Positions 1 to 5,406 of a stretch of 6,575 bases of DNA are shown piece by piece. The stretch is taken from positions 1-6,575 of the forward strand of contig JAKSQA010000058.1 in assembly GCA_024404335.1 (NCBI GenBank), written 5' to 3'. Numbering within the stretch: position 1 is the first letter of the stretch; the number at the start of each line of letters is the position of its first letter. The translations under genes were made by a program, and so were the position numbers. The stretch comes from Mailhella sp. GTDB lineage: Bacteria > Desulfobacterota > Desulfovibrionia > Desulfovibrionales > Desulfovibrionaceae. Under the pieces are notes generated by a model. It saw only the letters and a program-made list of their open reading frames with translations, was not told where the DNA came from and searched no databases.

Positions 1-367
1 GCGCGATGGCGGAGTTGAGCTTGTGGGAGCCGCTGGTGTTGTTGCCCTCGAACTTGTAGTAGATCTTCGCCGGGGTCTGCAGCTTCTTCTCAAGCCAGTA
101 GGCGCGGATGAGCGGAGAGGGGCGGTACATCTTGTAGAAGTCCAGGATCTCCTGGGGGATCGGCACATAGGCGGTGTCGTTGTCGAGCTCCTGCTTCACG
201 AGCTCGTCGCAGAAGACGTGGCCGAGCTCCTCGGCGGTCATGGGCTCGCCGGTGCCGGGGTTGACCAGGGGGGCGGGCTTGTTGGGCATATCGGCGCGCA
301 GGTTGTACCACGCCTTGGGCATCTCATCTTCGTTAAGATAGGTCTTGTAGGGGATTTCCATGCTCAT
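1..367 (-). CDS. trpB2: TrpB2-type tryptophan synthase beta chain, N-terminal part (cut by window edge)
   Basis: Only the first 122 residues are in the window; the rest lies beyond the left edge. The start MSMEIPYKTYLNEDEMPKAW, the NPGTGEP segment (residues 36-42), the RPSPLIRAYWLEKKL stretch (82-96) and the KIYYKFEGNNTSGSHKLN block (101-118) are typical of the TrpB2 branch, which is longer at the N-terminus than ordinary TrpB1. Lys116 in GSHK is the expected pyridoxal-phosphate Schiff-base lysine. The family joins indole to L-serine to give tryptophan; TrpB2 often works without a cognate TrpA, and no trpA is visible here. ATG at 367 is preferred because AGGA (378-375) sits seven bases upstream; a second in-frame ATG at 361 is possible. 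It follows ubiD on the same strand after an 83-base gap containing a hairpin, so it may be the distal gene of the ubiX-ubiD group or be transcribed separately. Confidence 0.9.
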   Translation of the reverse strand, partial: MSMEIPYKTYLNEDEMPKAWYNLRADMPNKPAPLVNPGTGEPMTAEELGHVFCDELVKQELDNDTAYVPIPQEILDFYKMYRPSPLIRAYWLEKKLQTPAKIYYKFEGNNTSGSHKLNSAIA

Positions 368-412
368 TATCCATTCCTTTTTTGCCCGGGAGGGCGGTTT
401 GCTTTCGGGGTG

Positions 413-433
413 CGGCGCCCGGATGGGGCGCCG
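413..433 (-). other. GC-rich hairpin between ubiD and trpB2
   Basis: CGGCGCCC (413-420) and GGGCGCCG (426-433) form a perfect 8-base-pair stem with a five-base loop, just after the ubiD stop codon on the transcribed strand. No U-run follows in the direction of transcription, so it does not fit a classical intrinsic terminator. It could be an mRNA-stabilising or attenuating element between the two genes. The structure is seen directly; its role is inferred. Confidence 0.5.
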
Positions 434-450
434 ATGTCATCCATGAGCCG

Positions 451-1788
451 CTACACGATCTCGTAGTCGGCGAGGTCGACCTTGCGGTAGCCGATCTTCT
501 CGTAGCGCTCGGGCTTGGGCACGGGGTAGGTGCAGTCGAAGCCGATCTTGGCGCCGATGTTGTCCGTGACGGTCGGGTTCAGCTCATGGCAGAAGGCGTT
601 CTTGATGATGATGACGTCGGTCGCGGGGTCGCAGCGCGTCACCATGGCGCGCTCCACATCCTCGGGGTCGTAGATGTCGACGTCGCTGTTCACAACGCGC
701 ACCATCTGCAGCGGAGGGAAGGCGGCGAAGGCGGCGAGGATGGCGTTCTTGGCCATGCCGTTCTTCGGCGGGTCCATCTGGAGGGTCAGGCCGTAGTGGC
801 TGCCGCCGTGCGGGAGGTAGACCTTCTTCAGGCCGGGCAGCTGGCGGGAAATGGTGCGGAAGAGGTTCGATTCCACGCCGAGGCCCACGGAGTTCCATAC
901 CTCGCGGCCGGGCAGCAGGTCGTGGATGATGGGATCCCTGCGGAGGGTGACGGCCTTGACGTTGACCACCCAGCGGTCCTCGCGGGTGGCGTAGTAGCCG
1001 CTCACCTCGCCGAAGGGGCCTTCGGGCTCGCGCACGCCGGGCAGGATCTCGGCCTCGAGGATCATCTGGGCGTCGGCGATGCCCTCCACGTCGACGGTGC
1101 GGCTCTTGCAGAGGCGGGCCGGCTCGCCGAGGAGGTACGAGGCCACGGCCAGCTCGTCCACGTCGATGGGGGCGGCGGCGCTGGGCGTGATGGCCGCGAC
1201 GTAGAAGGCCGGGTGGGGGCCGTTGTTGATGGTGATCTCAAGCGGCCGGCCCATGGCTTCGGCGCGCTCGTAGTAGTCGCGCAGGTGGCGGCCGACGTCC
1301 ATGAGGAGGCCGAGGCGGTTCTTGCCCGTCACCATGAGGCGGTGGACAGACGTGTTGCGCACGCCCGTCTCCGGATCCTTGGCGATGACCACGCAGTTGG
1401 AGAAGTAGGGGCCGCCGTCCTTAAGGCAGTGGGTGGGCACGGGGATGCGCGAAAGGTCGGGCTCGTCCATGACCACGGCCTGCGCGGGGGCGTCCTCCAC
1501 CACAACGGGGGCCGCGGGGTTCGTAGGGCGGGAGGCCACGGCGTCGGCGGAGAGGAAGGAGAGCTTCTCCGTCTCGCACCCGGACACGCTGGCGAGGTTG
1601 TCGCGGTTCCACCACAGGCCGGTGACGACGGGGTATTCGGAACCCTTCACCCTGTCGAACTGCACGACCTTGCCGCCCTCGAAGCGGGAGGCGATGCCTG
1701 AAAGTTCGAGAACAGGGTCGACCTCGGTCTTCACATGGGCAAGACGCCCCTCAGCCTCAAGTTTCCTCAAGCAGTCCTTAAGATCCAT
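451..1788 (-). CDS. UbiD-family prenyl-FMN-dependent (de)carboxylase
   Basis: This 445-residue protein is a cytosolic UbiD-family enzyme, which reversibly decarboxylates aromatic or alpha,beta-unsaturated acids using prenylated FMN. By comparison with the fungal homologue Fdc1, Asn145 and Arg150 (in RNTSVHRLMV) match the metal/cofactor asparagine and catalytic arginine, and His168 (in GRHLRDYY) matches a metal-binding histidine. Glu256 and Glu261 in EGPFGEVSGYY match the paired catalytic glutamates. Glu212 (DELAVASYLLGEP) is a candidate third metal ligand. The length is slightly below E. coli UbiD (about 497 residues). ATG at 1788 has AAGGA (1801-1797) eight bases upstream, inside the end of the preceding gene, which ends only four bases away, so translation is probably coupled. 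The substrate cannot be read from the sequence. Options include a quinone precursor (UbiD or MqnL-like role), hydroxybenzoates, or an indole carboxylate given the trpB2 neighbour. Family assignment is secure; the specific function is open. Confidence 0.93.
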   Translation of the reverse strand: MDLKDCLRKLEAEGRLAHVKTEVDPVLELSGIASRFEGGKVVQFDRVKGSEYPVVTGLWWNRDNLASVSGCETEKLSFLSADAVASRPTNPAAPVVVEDAPAQAVVMDEPDLSRIPVPTHCLKDGGPYFSNCVVIAKDPETGVRNTSVHRLMVTGKNRLGLLMDVGRHLRDYYERAEAMGRPLEITINNGPHPAFYVAAITPSAAAPIDVDELAVASYLLGEPARLCKSRTVDVEGIADAQMILEAEILPGVREPEGPFGEVSGYYATREDRWVVNVKAVTLRRDPIIHDLLPGREVWNSVGLGVESNLFRTISRQLPGLKKVYLPHGGSHYGLTLQMDPPKNGMAKNAILAAFAAFPPLQMVRVVNSDVDIYDPEDVERAMVTRCDPATDVIIIKNAFCHELNPTVTDNIGAKIGFDCTYPVPKPERYEKIGYRKVDLADYEIV

Positions 1789-1792
1789 ATCA

Positions 1793-2167
1793 TCAGTCCT
1801 TCAAGGCCTTTTCCAGGCCTTCCACGGCGGATTCGGCATGCCGCAGGAGTGCGCGTATGTCGTCTGCCGATGCGTTGTCGAGATGTATTCCCACGGTCAT
1901 GCTCACCGTGCACCGCAGCGCTTTGCAGAGACGCATGGCGAGCTGCCTCGCCGGAATGTCGTCGCGGTGGCCGGGTGCGCAGAGCACGGATGCGGAGCAG
2001 TCCGTGCCCTCGGGCGTGGGTGCGCAGGGAACCGCCAGCGCGACGGCCCCCGCATGGGGGGATGTGCCGCCCGTGACAACGGCGACCAGGTCGCCGCCGA
2101 CGAATCCGGCCCTGGCCGTCACGGCAAGAGGGCCCGATCCGCATGTGACCGATGCGGGGGCGGACAT
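1793..2167 (-). CDS. Small protein resembling LpdD-like prenyl-FMN chaperones
   Basis: This is a 124-residue soluble protein with no signal peptide or membrane segment. Its features are a glycine-rich GGDLVAVVTGGTSPHAGAVA block (24-43), GHRDD (66-70) and GIHLDNASADDIRALL (93-108). I recognise this pattern as similar to small UbiD-associated proteins grouped with Lactobacillus LpdD, proposed to be prenyl-FMN chaperones or UbiD maturation factors; this rests on remembered motifs. Context supports it strongly: its ATG at 2167 directly follows the ubiX stop (TGA at 2170-2168), GGAGG (2180-2176) lies eight bases upstream within ubiX, and it ends four bases before ubiD. It thus sits between the enzyme that makes prenyl-FMN and the enzyme that uses it. 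The C-terminal stretch 100-124 looks helical. A structural subunit of the decarboxylase is an alternative. It is certainly a real gene; its function is inferred. Confidence 0.75.
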   Translation of the reverse strand: MSAPASVTCGSGPLAVTARAGFVGGDLVAVVTGGTSPHAGAVALAVPCAPTPEGTDCSASVLCAPGHRDDIPARQLAMRLCKALRCTVSMTVGIHLDNASADDIRALLRHAESAVEGLEKALKD

Positions 2168-2731
2168 TCAGCGCCCCTCCCACGGGCGGAAATTTCCGGG
2201 AATGATGCCGAAGGGCATGAGCGCCTTGGCAAGTATGTGGTCGACATGGTCCATGACCGACCGGGGCGCGTTGTAGAAGGTGAGCACCGGGGGCACGACG
2301 ACGCAGCCGAGCTCGCTCGCGGCAAGGAGGTTGCGCAGATGGATGCGCCCCAGCGGCATCTCGCGCGGAATGATAACTACGCGGCGGCCTTCCTTAAGAC
2401 ACACGTCGGCCGCGCGCTGGAGAAGATTGTCGGTATAGCCGCTGACAAGCGCGGCAAGCGACTTCATGCTGCACGGGGCTATGATCATGCCCTCCGTGAC
2501 GAAGGATCCGCTCGCGATGGACGCCGCAAGGTTGCCGATGCCGTGGCTTACGTCGGCAAGGGCGCGCACCTCGTCGGGGGTCTCGCCGCCCTCAAGCACG
2601 AAGTTGCGCTCGGCCGCCTCCGTCATCACCAGATGCGTCTCGATGCCTTCGATGCCGCGGAGAATGCGGAGCAGCCTGGCCCCCATGCAGACTCCGTCCG
2701 CTCCCGAGATGCCTACGATCAAACGCCTCAT
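2168..2731 (-). CDS. ubiX: UbiX-type flavin prenyltransferase
   Basis: At 187 residues this matches the length of E. coli UbiX (189) and resembles it closely from end to end. UbiX joins dimethylallyl monophosphate to reduced FMN, giving the prenyl-FMN cofactor needed by UbiD. Visible family blocks are the N-terminal GISGADG loop (7-13), IETHLVMTEAA (30-40), GSFVTEGMIIAPCSMKSLA (75-93), RAADVCLKEGRR (106-117), PREMPL (122-127) and PPVLTFYNAP (147-156). Candidate active-site residues are Arg106, Lys113, Arg123, Glu124 and Tyr153. One oddity is Asp12 in GADG, where family members I know have Ser or Thr (GASG, GATG). ATG at 2731 has GGAGG (2740-2736) four bases upstream, slightly short spacing. 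It is the first gene of the leftward group, and its stop abuts the start of the small chaperone-like gene. Cytosolic; normally a dodecamer. Confidence 0.95.
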   Translation of the reverse strand: MRRLIVGISGADGVCMGARLLRILRGIEGIETHLVMTEAAERNFVLEGGETPDEVRALADVSHGIGNLAASIASGSFVTEGMIIAPCSMKSLAALVSGYTDNLLQRAADVCLKEGRRVVIIPREMPLGRIHLRNLLAASELGCVVVPPVLTFYNAPRSVMDHVDHILAKALMPFGIIPGNFRPWEGR

Positions 2732-2861
2732 GCTCCCTCCGCCTGAAATACGAAGGCTTTCCCCCCGGAGCGCGCTGAAGACGGATGGATGCGCGGCGGA
2801 AGAAAAGCCGTACCGATAGATACAGGGCAGGAATGATCATCTGCGCCTGCGTACACGGTGC

Positions 2862-2890
2862 ACAATAGCAACCGGAGCGTTTTTTTGCAA
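2862..2890 (-). promoter_or_regulatory. Candidate sigma-70-type promoter for ubiX group
   Basis: On the minus strand TTGCAA (2890-2885) is followed by a 17-base spacer and TATTGT (2867-2862), each matching four of six consensus bases. Transcription would start near 2855, leaving a leader of about 125 bases before ubiX. The spacing is ideal but the hexamers are weak, so this is a candidate only. Confidence 0.3.
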
Positions 2891-2996
2891 TAGAAAGCCC
2901 CGCGGACTTTGTTCCAGTCCATTCCGTTATTCACTTGCCTGCATATCCATGACTTTTCCGAAAATCCGCCCCGAATCTGGGGCCGGCCGGCCACAA

Positions 2997-3014
2997 AGGT
3001 GACTGCCGTCACAA
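2997..3014. promoter_or_regulatory. GTGA-N6-TCAC palindrome, candidate CRP/FNR-family (HcpR-like) operator
   Basis: AGGTGA-CTGCCG-TCACAA matches the palindrome TTGTGA-N6-TCACAA at 10 of 12 defined positions, with the core GTGA-N6-TCAC perfect. CRP/FNR-family regulators, including HcpR of sulfate reducers, bind this geometry. Rex sites share the spacing but usually carry AA/TT inside the spacer, which is absent here. The site lies about 107 bases upstream of the candidate ubiX -35 box and about 330 bases upstream of the cytochrome gene, so which side it controls is unclear. Confidence 0.45.
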
Positions 3015-3135
3015 GCGCCACAGGGCAAAAACCTCTTCAACATACTGTATTCAATAGATATTTCACATTTGCCCCAAACGATGCCGTTCTCGGCGCATGA
3101 CTGAACGCTGATTGATTATACAAACAGTATCTTCT

Positions 3136-3155
3136 TGAAAAATCAGGATATTTCA
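3136..3155. promoter_or_regulatory. Palindrome with 9-base arms, candidate operator
   Basis: TGAAAAATC (3136-3144) and GATATTTCA (3147-3155) are inverted copies with one mismatch in nine and a two-base spacer, the form expected for a dimeric transcription factor site. A third overlapping half-site, TGAAA (3160-3164), follows as TTTCA-TTTG-TGAAA. It lies in the AT-rich part of the region, about 190 bases upstream of the cytochrome start. I do not recognise the regulator. Confidence 0.45.
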
Positions 3156-3286
3156 TTTGTGAAAAACTTACGTTTCCGGCACATGCAAAAAATTTATTCC
3201 ACGGCTTCGGAACACCTATCCCCACGGTATCTCAGGATTTCCGAATTGTGATTCCGATTTCTTTCGCCATTTCAAAATTCACATGA

Positions 3287-3314
3287 TTTACACGTTCCCC
3301 GCATCCTGTACAAC
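3287..3314 (+). promoter_or_regulatory. Candidate sigma-70-type promoter for the cytochrome-rnf operon
   Basis: TTTACA (3287-3292, five of six consensus bases), a 16-base spacer and TACAAC (3309-3314, four of six) would start transcription near 3320, giving a leader of only about 20 bases that includes the ribosome binding site. The position is plausible but the -10 is weak; a start further upstream in the AT-rich DNA is equally possible. Confidence 0.3.
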
Positions 3315-3329
3315 GGAGATAACCCTACC

Positions 3330-3335
3330 AAGGAG
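3330..3335 (+). promoter_or_regulatory. Ribosome binding site fixing the GTG start of the cytochrome
   Basis: AAGGAG lies six bases before GTG at 3342. This strong match is the reason for choosing GTG over the next in-frame ATG (codon 35), which would delete the N-terminal hydrophobic segment needed for export. Confidence 0.8.
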
Positions 3336-3341
3336 ACGACT

Positions 3342-4103
3342 GTGCGCAGATCCACCATTCTCATCCTGGTCTCACTGCTGCTCGTATCCGTCGTCGGCTA
3401 CCTTCTGCCGGAAAAGGATGCCGGCACGACCGACAGGATACTGATGCGGAACCTCGGCGGCCGCGTGGTCTTCGACCACAAGACGCATGCCGAATCGTAC
3501 GGACTCCAGTGCATCACCTGCCATCACGACGCCGCCGCCCACGACAAGGCCGGCCGGAACTGCAGGGACTGCCACGGAGCATCCATGGACGCCGGCTTCG
3601 TCCGCAGCCATCAGACGGCCTTTGCCGGAGCCTCCGAGTGCGCGGCATGCCACCATGTCGCCATGGAGCCGAAGAAGGGCTGGCACGAGTTCCACGCGGC
3701 ATCCGTGGACCCCGACTGCCGGAAGTGCCACCACGAGGACCGGAGCATAGAGCCCGAGCCGCGCAGGTGCGCCGACTGCCACCTTTCCGACAAGGCGCAG
3801 GGCCCCATCCTCGCCCTGAAGGACGCCGCCCATGCGCGCTGCTCCTCATGCCATGAATCGGTCTTCAAAGACGGCGAAGGCAGAAAATACTGCACCGTCT
3901 GCCACGAGCGCGCCGACAGCGGCAGGAAGGCCCTTGCCGGCGAAGGCATCGGCAGCGCCCTGACGAAGTGCTCCCTCTGCCATGAGAAGGAGCCCAAGAA
4001 GCTCGTGCGCGGCAGCATGGAGGCCTTCCACGGCCTGTGCATCGGCTGCCACACGAAGAAGGGCGGCCCTGTAGACAACTGCGCCCAGTGCCACACGAAA
4101 TAA
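3342..4103 (+). CDS. dhcA: Decaheme c-type cytochrome associated with Rnf (DhcA-like)
   Basis: The 253-residue protein has ten canonical CXXCH heme motifs, with cysteines starting at residues 57, 74, 100, 126, 143, 167, 184, 210, 233 and 247. Eleven further histidines (46, 49, 62, 67, 90, 105, 115, 118, 131, 164, 230) are enough for bis-histidine ligation of all ten. Residues 5-22 are a hydrophobic signal peptide or signal anchor after MRRS, so the hemes face the periplasm; there is no obvious lipobox. The part from VVFDHKTH (42-49) through the CITCHH motif resembles class III cytochrome c3 modules. In Desulfovibrio a decaheme cytochrome (dhcA) precedes the rnf genes, and in Methanosarcina a multiheme cytochrome does likewise; both are thought to exchange electrons with Rnf. 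Here it starts with GTG and ends 12 bases before rnfC, so it is almost certainly co-transcribed. Role inferred: redox link between Rnf and the periplasmic cytochrome c pool. Confidence 0.92.
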   Translation: MRRSTILILVSLLLVSVVGYLLPEKDAGTTDRILMRNLGGRVVFDHKTHAESYGLQCITCHHDAAAHDKAGRNCRDCHGASMDAGFVRSHQTAFAGASECAACHHVAMEPKKGWHEFHAASVDPDCRKCHHEDRSIEPEPRRCADCHLSDKAQGPILALKDAAHARCSSCHESVFKDGEGRKYCTVCHERADSGRKALAGEGIGSALTKCSLCHEKEPKKLVRGSMEAFHGLCIGCHTKKGGPVDNCAQCHTK

Positions 4104-4115
4104 CCGGGGTGGATA

Positions 4116-5366
4116 ATGAAACAGCGCCATCAGATACTGAACGACCCGCGGTTCCGCCTCGTCTATGACGAGCACCGCCCCTTCACCGAGGCCCCCGCGC
4201 CCAGGCACCTGCGCCTCAACCGCGAAGGGTTCACCCTTGCCCCCGGCGTGAAGAAGAAGACGCAGGTCTACCCGGGCATGCTGCTCGCCACCCACCCCTC
4301 CATGGAAAAGGGCGATCTCCATTCCTCGGTGTACGGCGTCATCTCCGACATCAACGTACGGAGCATATTCATCGACTCGGCCGACCCCGCCGACCTGGAC
4401 GGAAGCGTGCGCGACGCCGTCGTCGAGCCCTTCGACCTCCTTGCGAGCGGGCTTGAGGGCGACGCGCTCATCGAAGCCGTGAAGAAGCTCGGCGTCAACA
4501 CGAAGTCCATAGGCAAGAAGTGCGACGTGCTCGTCATCAACGGCCTCAACCCCGAGCCCGGCGTCGCCTGGGCCGAGCCCATGCTCGACGGCCACTGCCC
4601 CGAGATCGGCGCGGCCATAAAGCTCCTCTGCCGCATCGGCAGGGCCGGAAGGCTCATCCTCGCCGTGCCCGAGGGAACCGTCATCGATTCCAGGGAATTC
4701 GACGGCATAGAGATCGCCTATGTGGAGCCGGAATACCCCAACAGCATCGGCGAGCTCCTCATAAAGCGCATCACCGGCATAGAGCTGCCCGAAGGCTGGG
4801 ACTACGTGGGCATCCACAACGTATGGAGCCTCGGAAGGGTGGCCCTCAGGGGGCTCCCGCTCATGCGCACGGTCATCACCATCGGCCGCGGCGCGCAGCA
4901 TGAGAACTTCATCGTGCGCAACGGCACCATCGTGGGCGACCTTCTGGAAGACGCCGGCATCGAGGTCGAGAACGGCGACACCATATTCCGCGGCGGCCCC
5001 CGCCGCGGCGAAGGGCTCGACAGGCTCGACCGCAGCATCACCAAGGGCGCCATCGGCTTCTTCCTCATGAAGGCCGGCGAGGTGCCCCCCATGGACGGCG
5101 ACAGCCCCTGCATCAACTGCGGCGCATGCGTCCATATATGCCCCACCCGCATCGATCCGCGCATGCTGAGCCGCTATGCGGAGTTCGCCCGCTTCGACAT
5201 GTCGCGCAAGGCATACTTCGGCCTGTGCGTCGACTGCGGCCTGTGCGGATACGTATGCATCGCCCGCCGTCCCGTCCTCCAGTACATCCGCCTCGCCATC
5301 GCGAAACTCGAACAGGAAGACGCCATCAAGAGGCTCGTGCCCATCGAGCCGATCGGCAGGAACTGA
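4116..5366 (+). CDS. rnfC: RnfC subunit of Rnf complex, variant without FMN/NADH loop
   Basis: This 416-residue peripheral subunit ends with two 4Fe-4S motifs: C332-x2-C335-x2-C338-x3-C342-P and C371-x2-C374-x2-C377-x3-C381, followed by VLQYIRLAIAKLE, a typical RnfC signature. The second motif ends in Cys-Ile instead of the usual Cys-Pro. Usual RnfC proteins are flavoproteins with an N-terminal GGIHP segment and a glycine-rich G-x-G-G-A-x-F-P-T loop binding FMN and NADH. Neither is present: the loop position is occupied by KKLGVNTKSIG (123-133), and the following NGAECEPY-like block reads NGLNPEPGVAW (142-152), keeping only the EPG. The rest of the Rossmann-like fold (LVING, GRLILAVPEG) and SLBB-like region (IVRNGTIVGDLLEDAGIEVENGDTI, in 266-290) remain. 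ATG at 4116 follows GGGGTGGA (4106-4113). It lies between the cytochrome and rnfD in one operon. Identity is strong; loss of NADH reactivity is inferred. Confidence 0.9.
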   Translation: MKQRHQILNDPRFRLVYDEHRPFTEAPAPRHLRLNREGFTLAPGVKKKTQVYPGMLLATHPSMEKGDLHSSVYGVISDINVRSIFIDSADPADLDGSVRDAVVEPFDLLASGLEGDALIEAVKKLGVNTKSIGKKCDVLVINGLNPEPGVAWAEPMLDGHCPEIGAAIKLLCRIGRAGRLILAVPEGTVIDSREFDGIEIAYVEPEYPNSIGELLIKRITGIELPEGWDYVGIHNVWSLGRVALRGLPLMRTVITIGRGAQHENFIVRNGTIVGDLLEDAGIEVENGDTIFRGGPRRGEGLDRLDRSITKGAIGFFLMKAGEVPPMDGDSPCINCGACVHICPTRIDPRMLSRYAEFARFDMSRKAYFGLCVDCGLCGYVCIARRPVLQYIRLAIAKLEQEDAIKRLVPIEPIGRN

Positions 5367-5376
5367 AAGCCTCTTC

Positions 5377-5391
5377 CGGCCCGCCGGGCCG
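5377..5391 (+). other. Hairpin in the rnfC-rnfD gap
   Basis: CGGCCC (5377-5382) and GGGCCG (5386-5391) pair perfectly around a three-base loop in the 40-base gap, the only sizeable gap between genes of this operon. The rnfD ribosome binding site (CGGGA, 5396-5400, weak) starts five bases later. No U-run follows, so termination is unlikely; it may affect mRNA processing or rnfD translation. Confidence 0.45.
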
Positions 5392-5406
5392 TTACCGGGA
5401 TTGAAC

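Larger units (their letters stand above)
2732..3341. other. Divergent intergenic region between ubiX and the cytochrome gene
   Basis: This 610-base gap separates two divergent gene groups and contains no convincing gene. The left part (to about 3010) is moderately GC-rich; roughly 3030-3300 is AT-rich, unlike the coding DNA on either side. It holds a weak leftward promoter (2890-2862), a 12-base self-complementary GGCC repeat (2981-2992), a GTGA-N6-TCAC palindrome (2997-3014), a repeated GATATTTCA element (3057 and 3147), a palindrome at 3136-3155 and a weak rightward promoter (3287-3314). Extra TTGTGA half-sites occur at 3157-3162 and 3246-3251. I see no tRNA, riboswitch or transposon ends. 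Confidence 0.8.

Noticed and set aside
382..1701. Long plus-strand open frame opposite ubiD.
   Set aside because: Its product is a Val/Gly/His/Asp/Ala-rich sequence typical of the antisense of a high-GC gene, while the minus strand encodes a complete UbiD with catalytic motifs.
1433..2746. Long plus-strand open frame across the ubiD end, the small gene and ubiX.
   Set aside because: It runs antisense to three recognisable or well-positioned genes and shows no domain pattern.
2824..2848. Weak hairpin around ATGATCAT in the ubiX leader, considered as a riboswitch.
   Set aside because: The arms pair only with a bulge, and no known riboswitch core is recognisable.
2728..3021. Minus-strand open frame of 97 codons whose TGA overlaps the ubiX ATG.
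   Set aside because: The ATGA overlap looks like coupling, but the product resembles no family I know, has mixed composition, and covers the GGCC palindrome and the candidate ubiX promoter. I treat it as a chance frame unless conserved in relatives.
3157..3174. Possible Rex site starting TTGTGAA.
   Set aside because: Only the left half matches; the right half reads TTACGTT rather than TTCACAA.
3175..3192. Possible sigma-54 promoter at CCGGCACATGCA.
   Set aside because: The GG and GC elements are only five bases apart instead of ten.
5176..5406. Upstream extension of rnfD to an ATG at 5176.
   Set aside because: It would overlap rnfC's second iron-sulfur motif in another frame, and the extra residues resemble no RnfD; ATG at 5407 gives the usual length.
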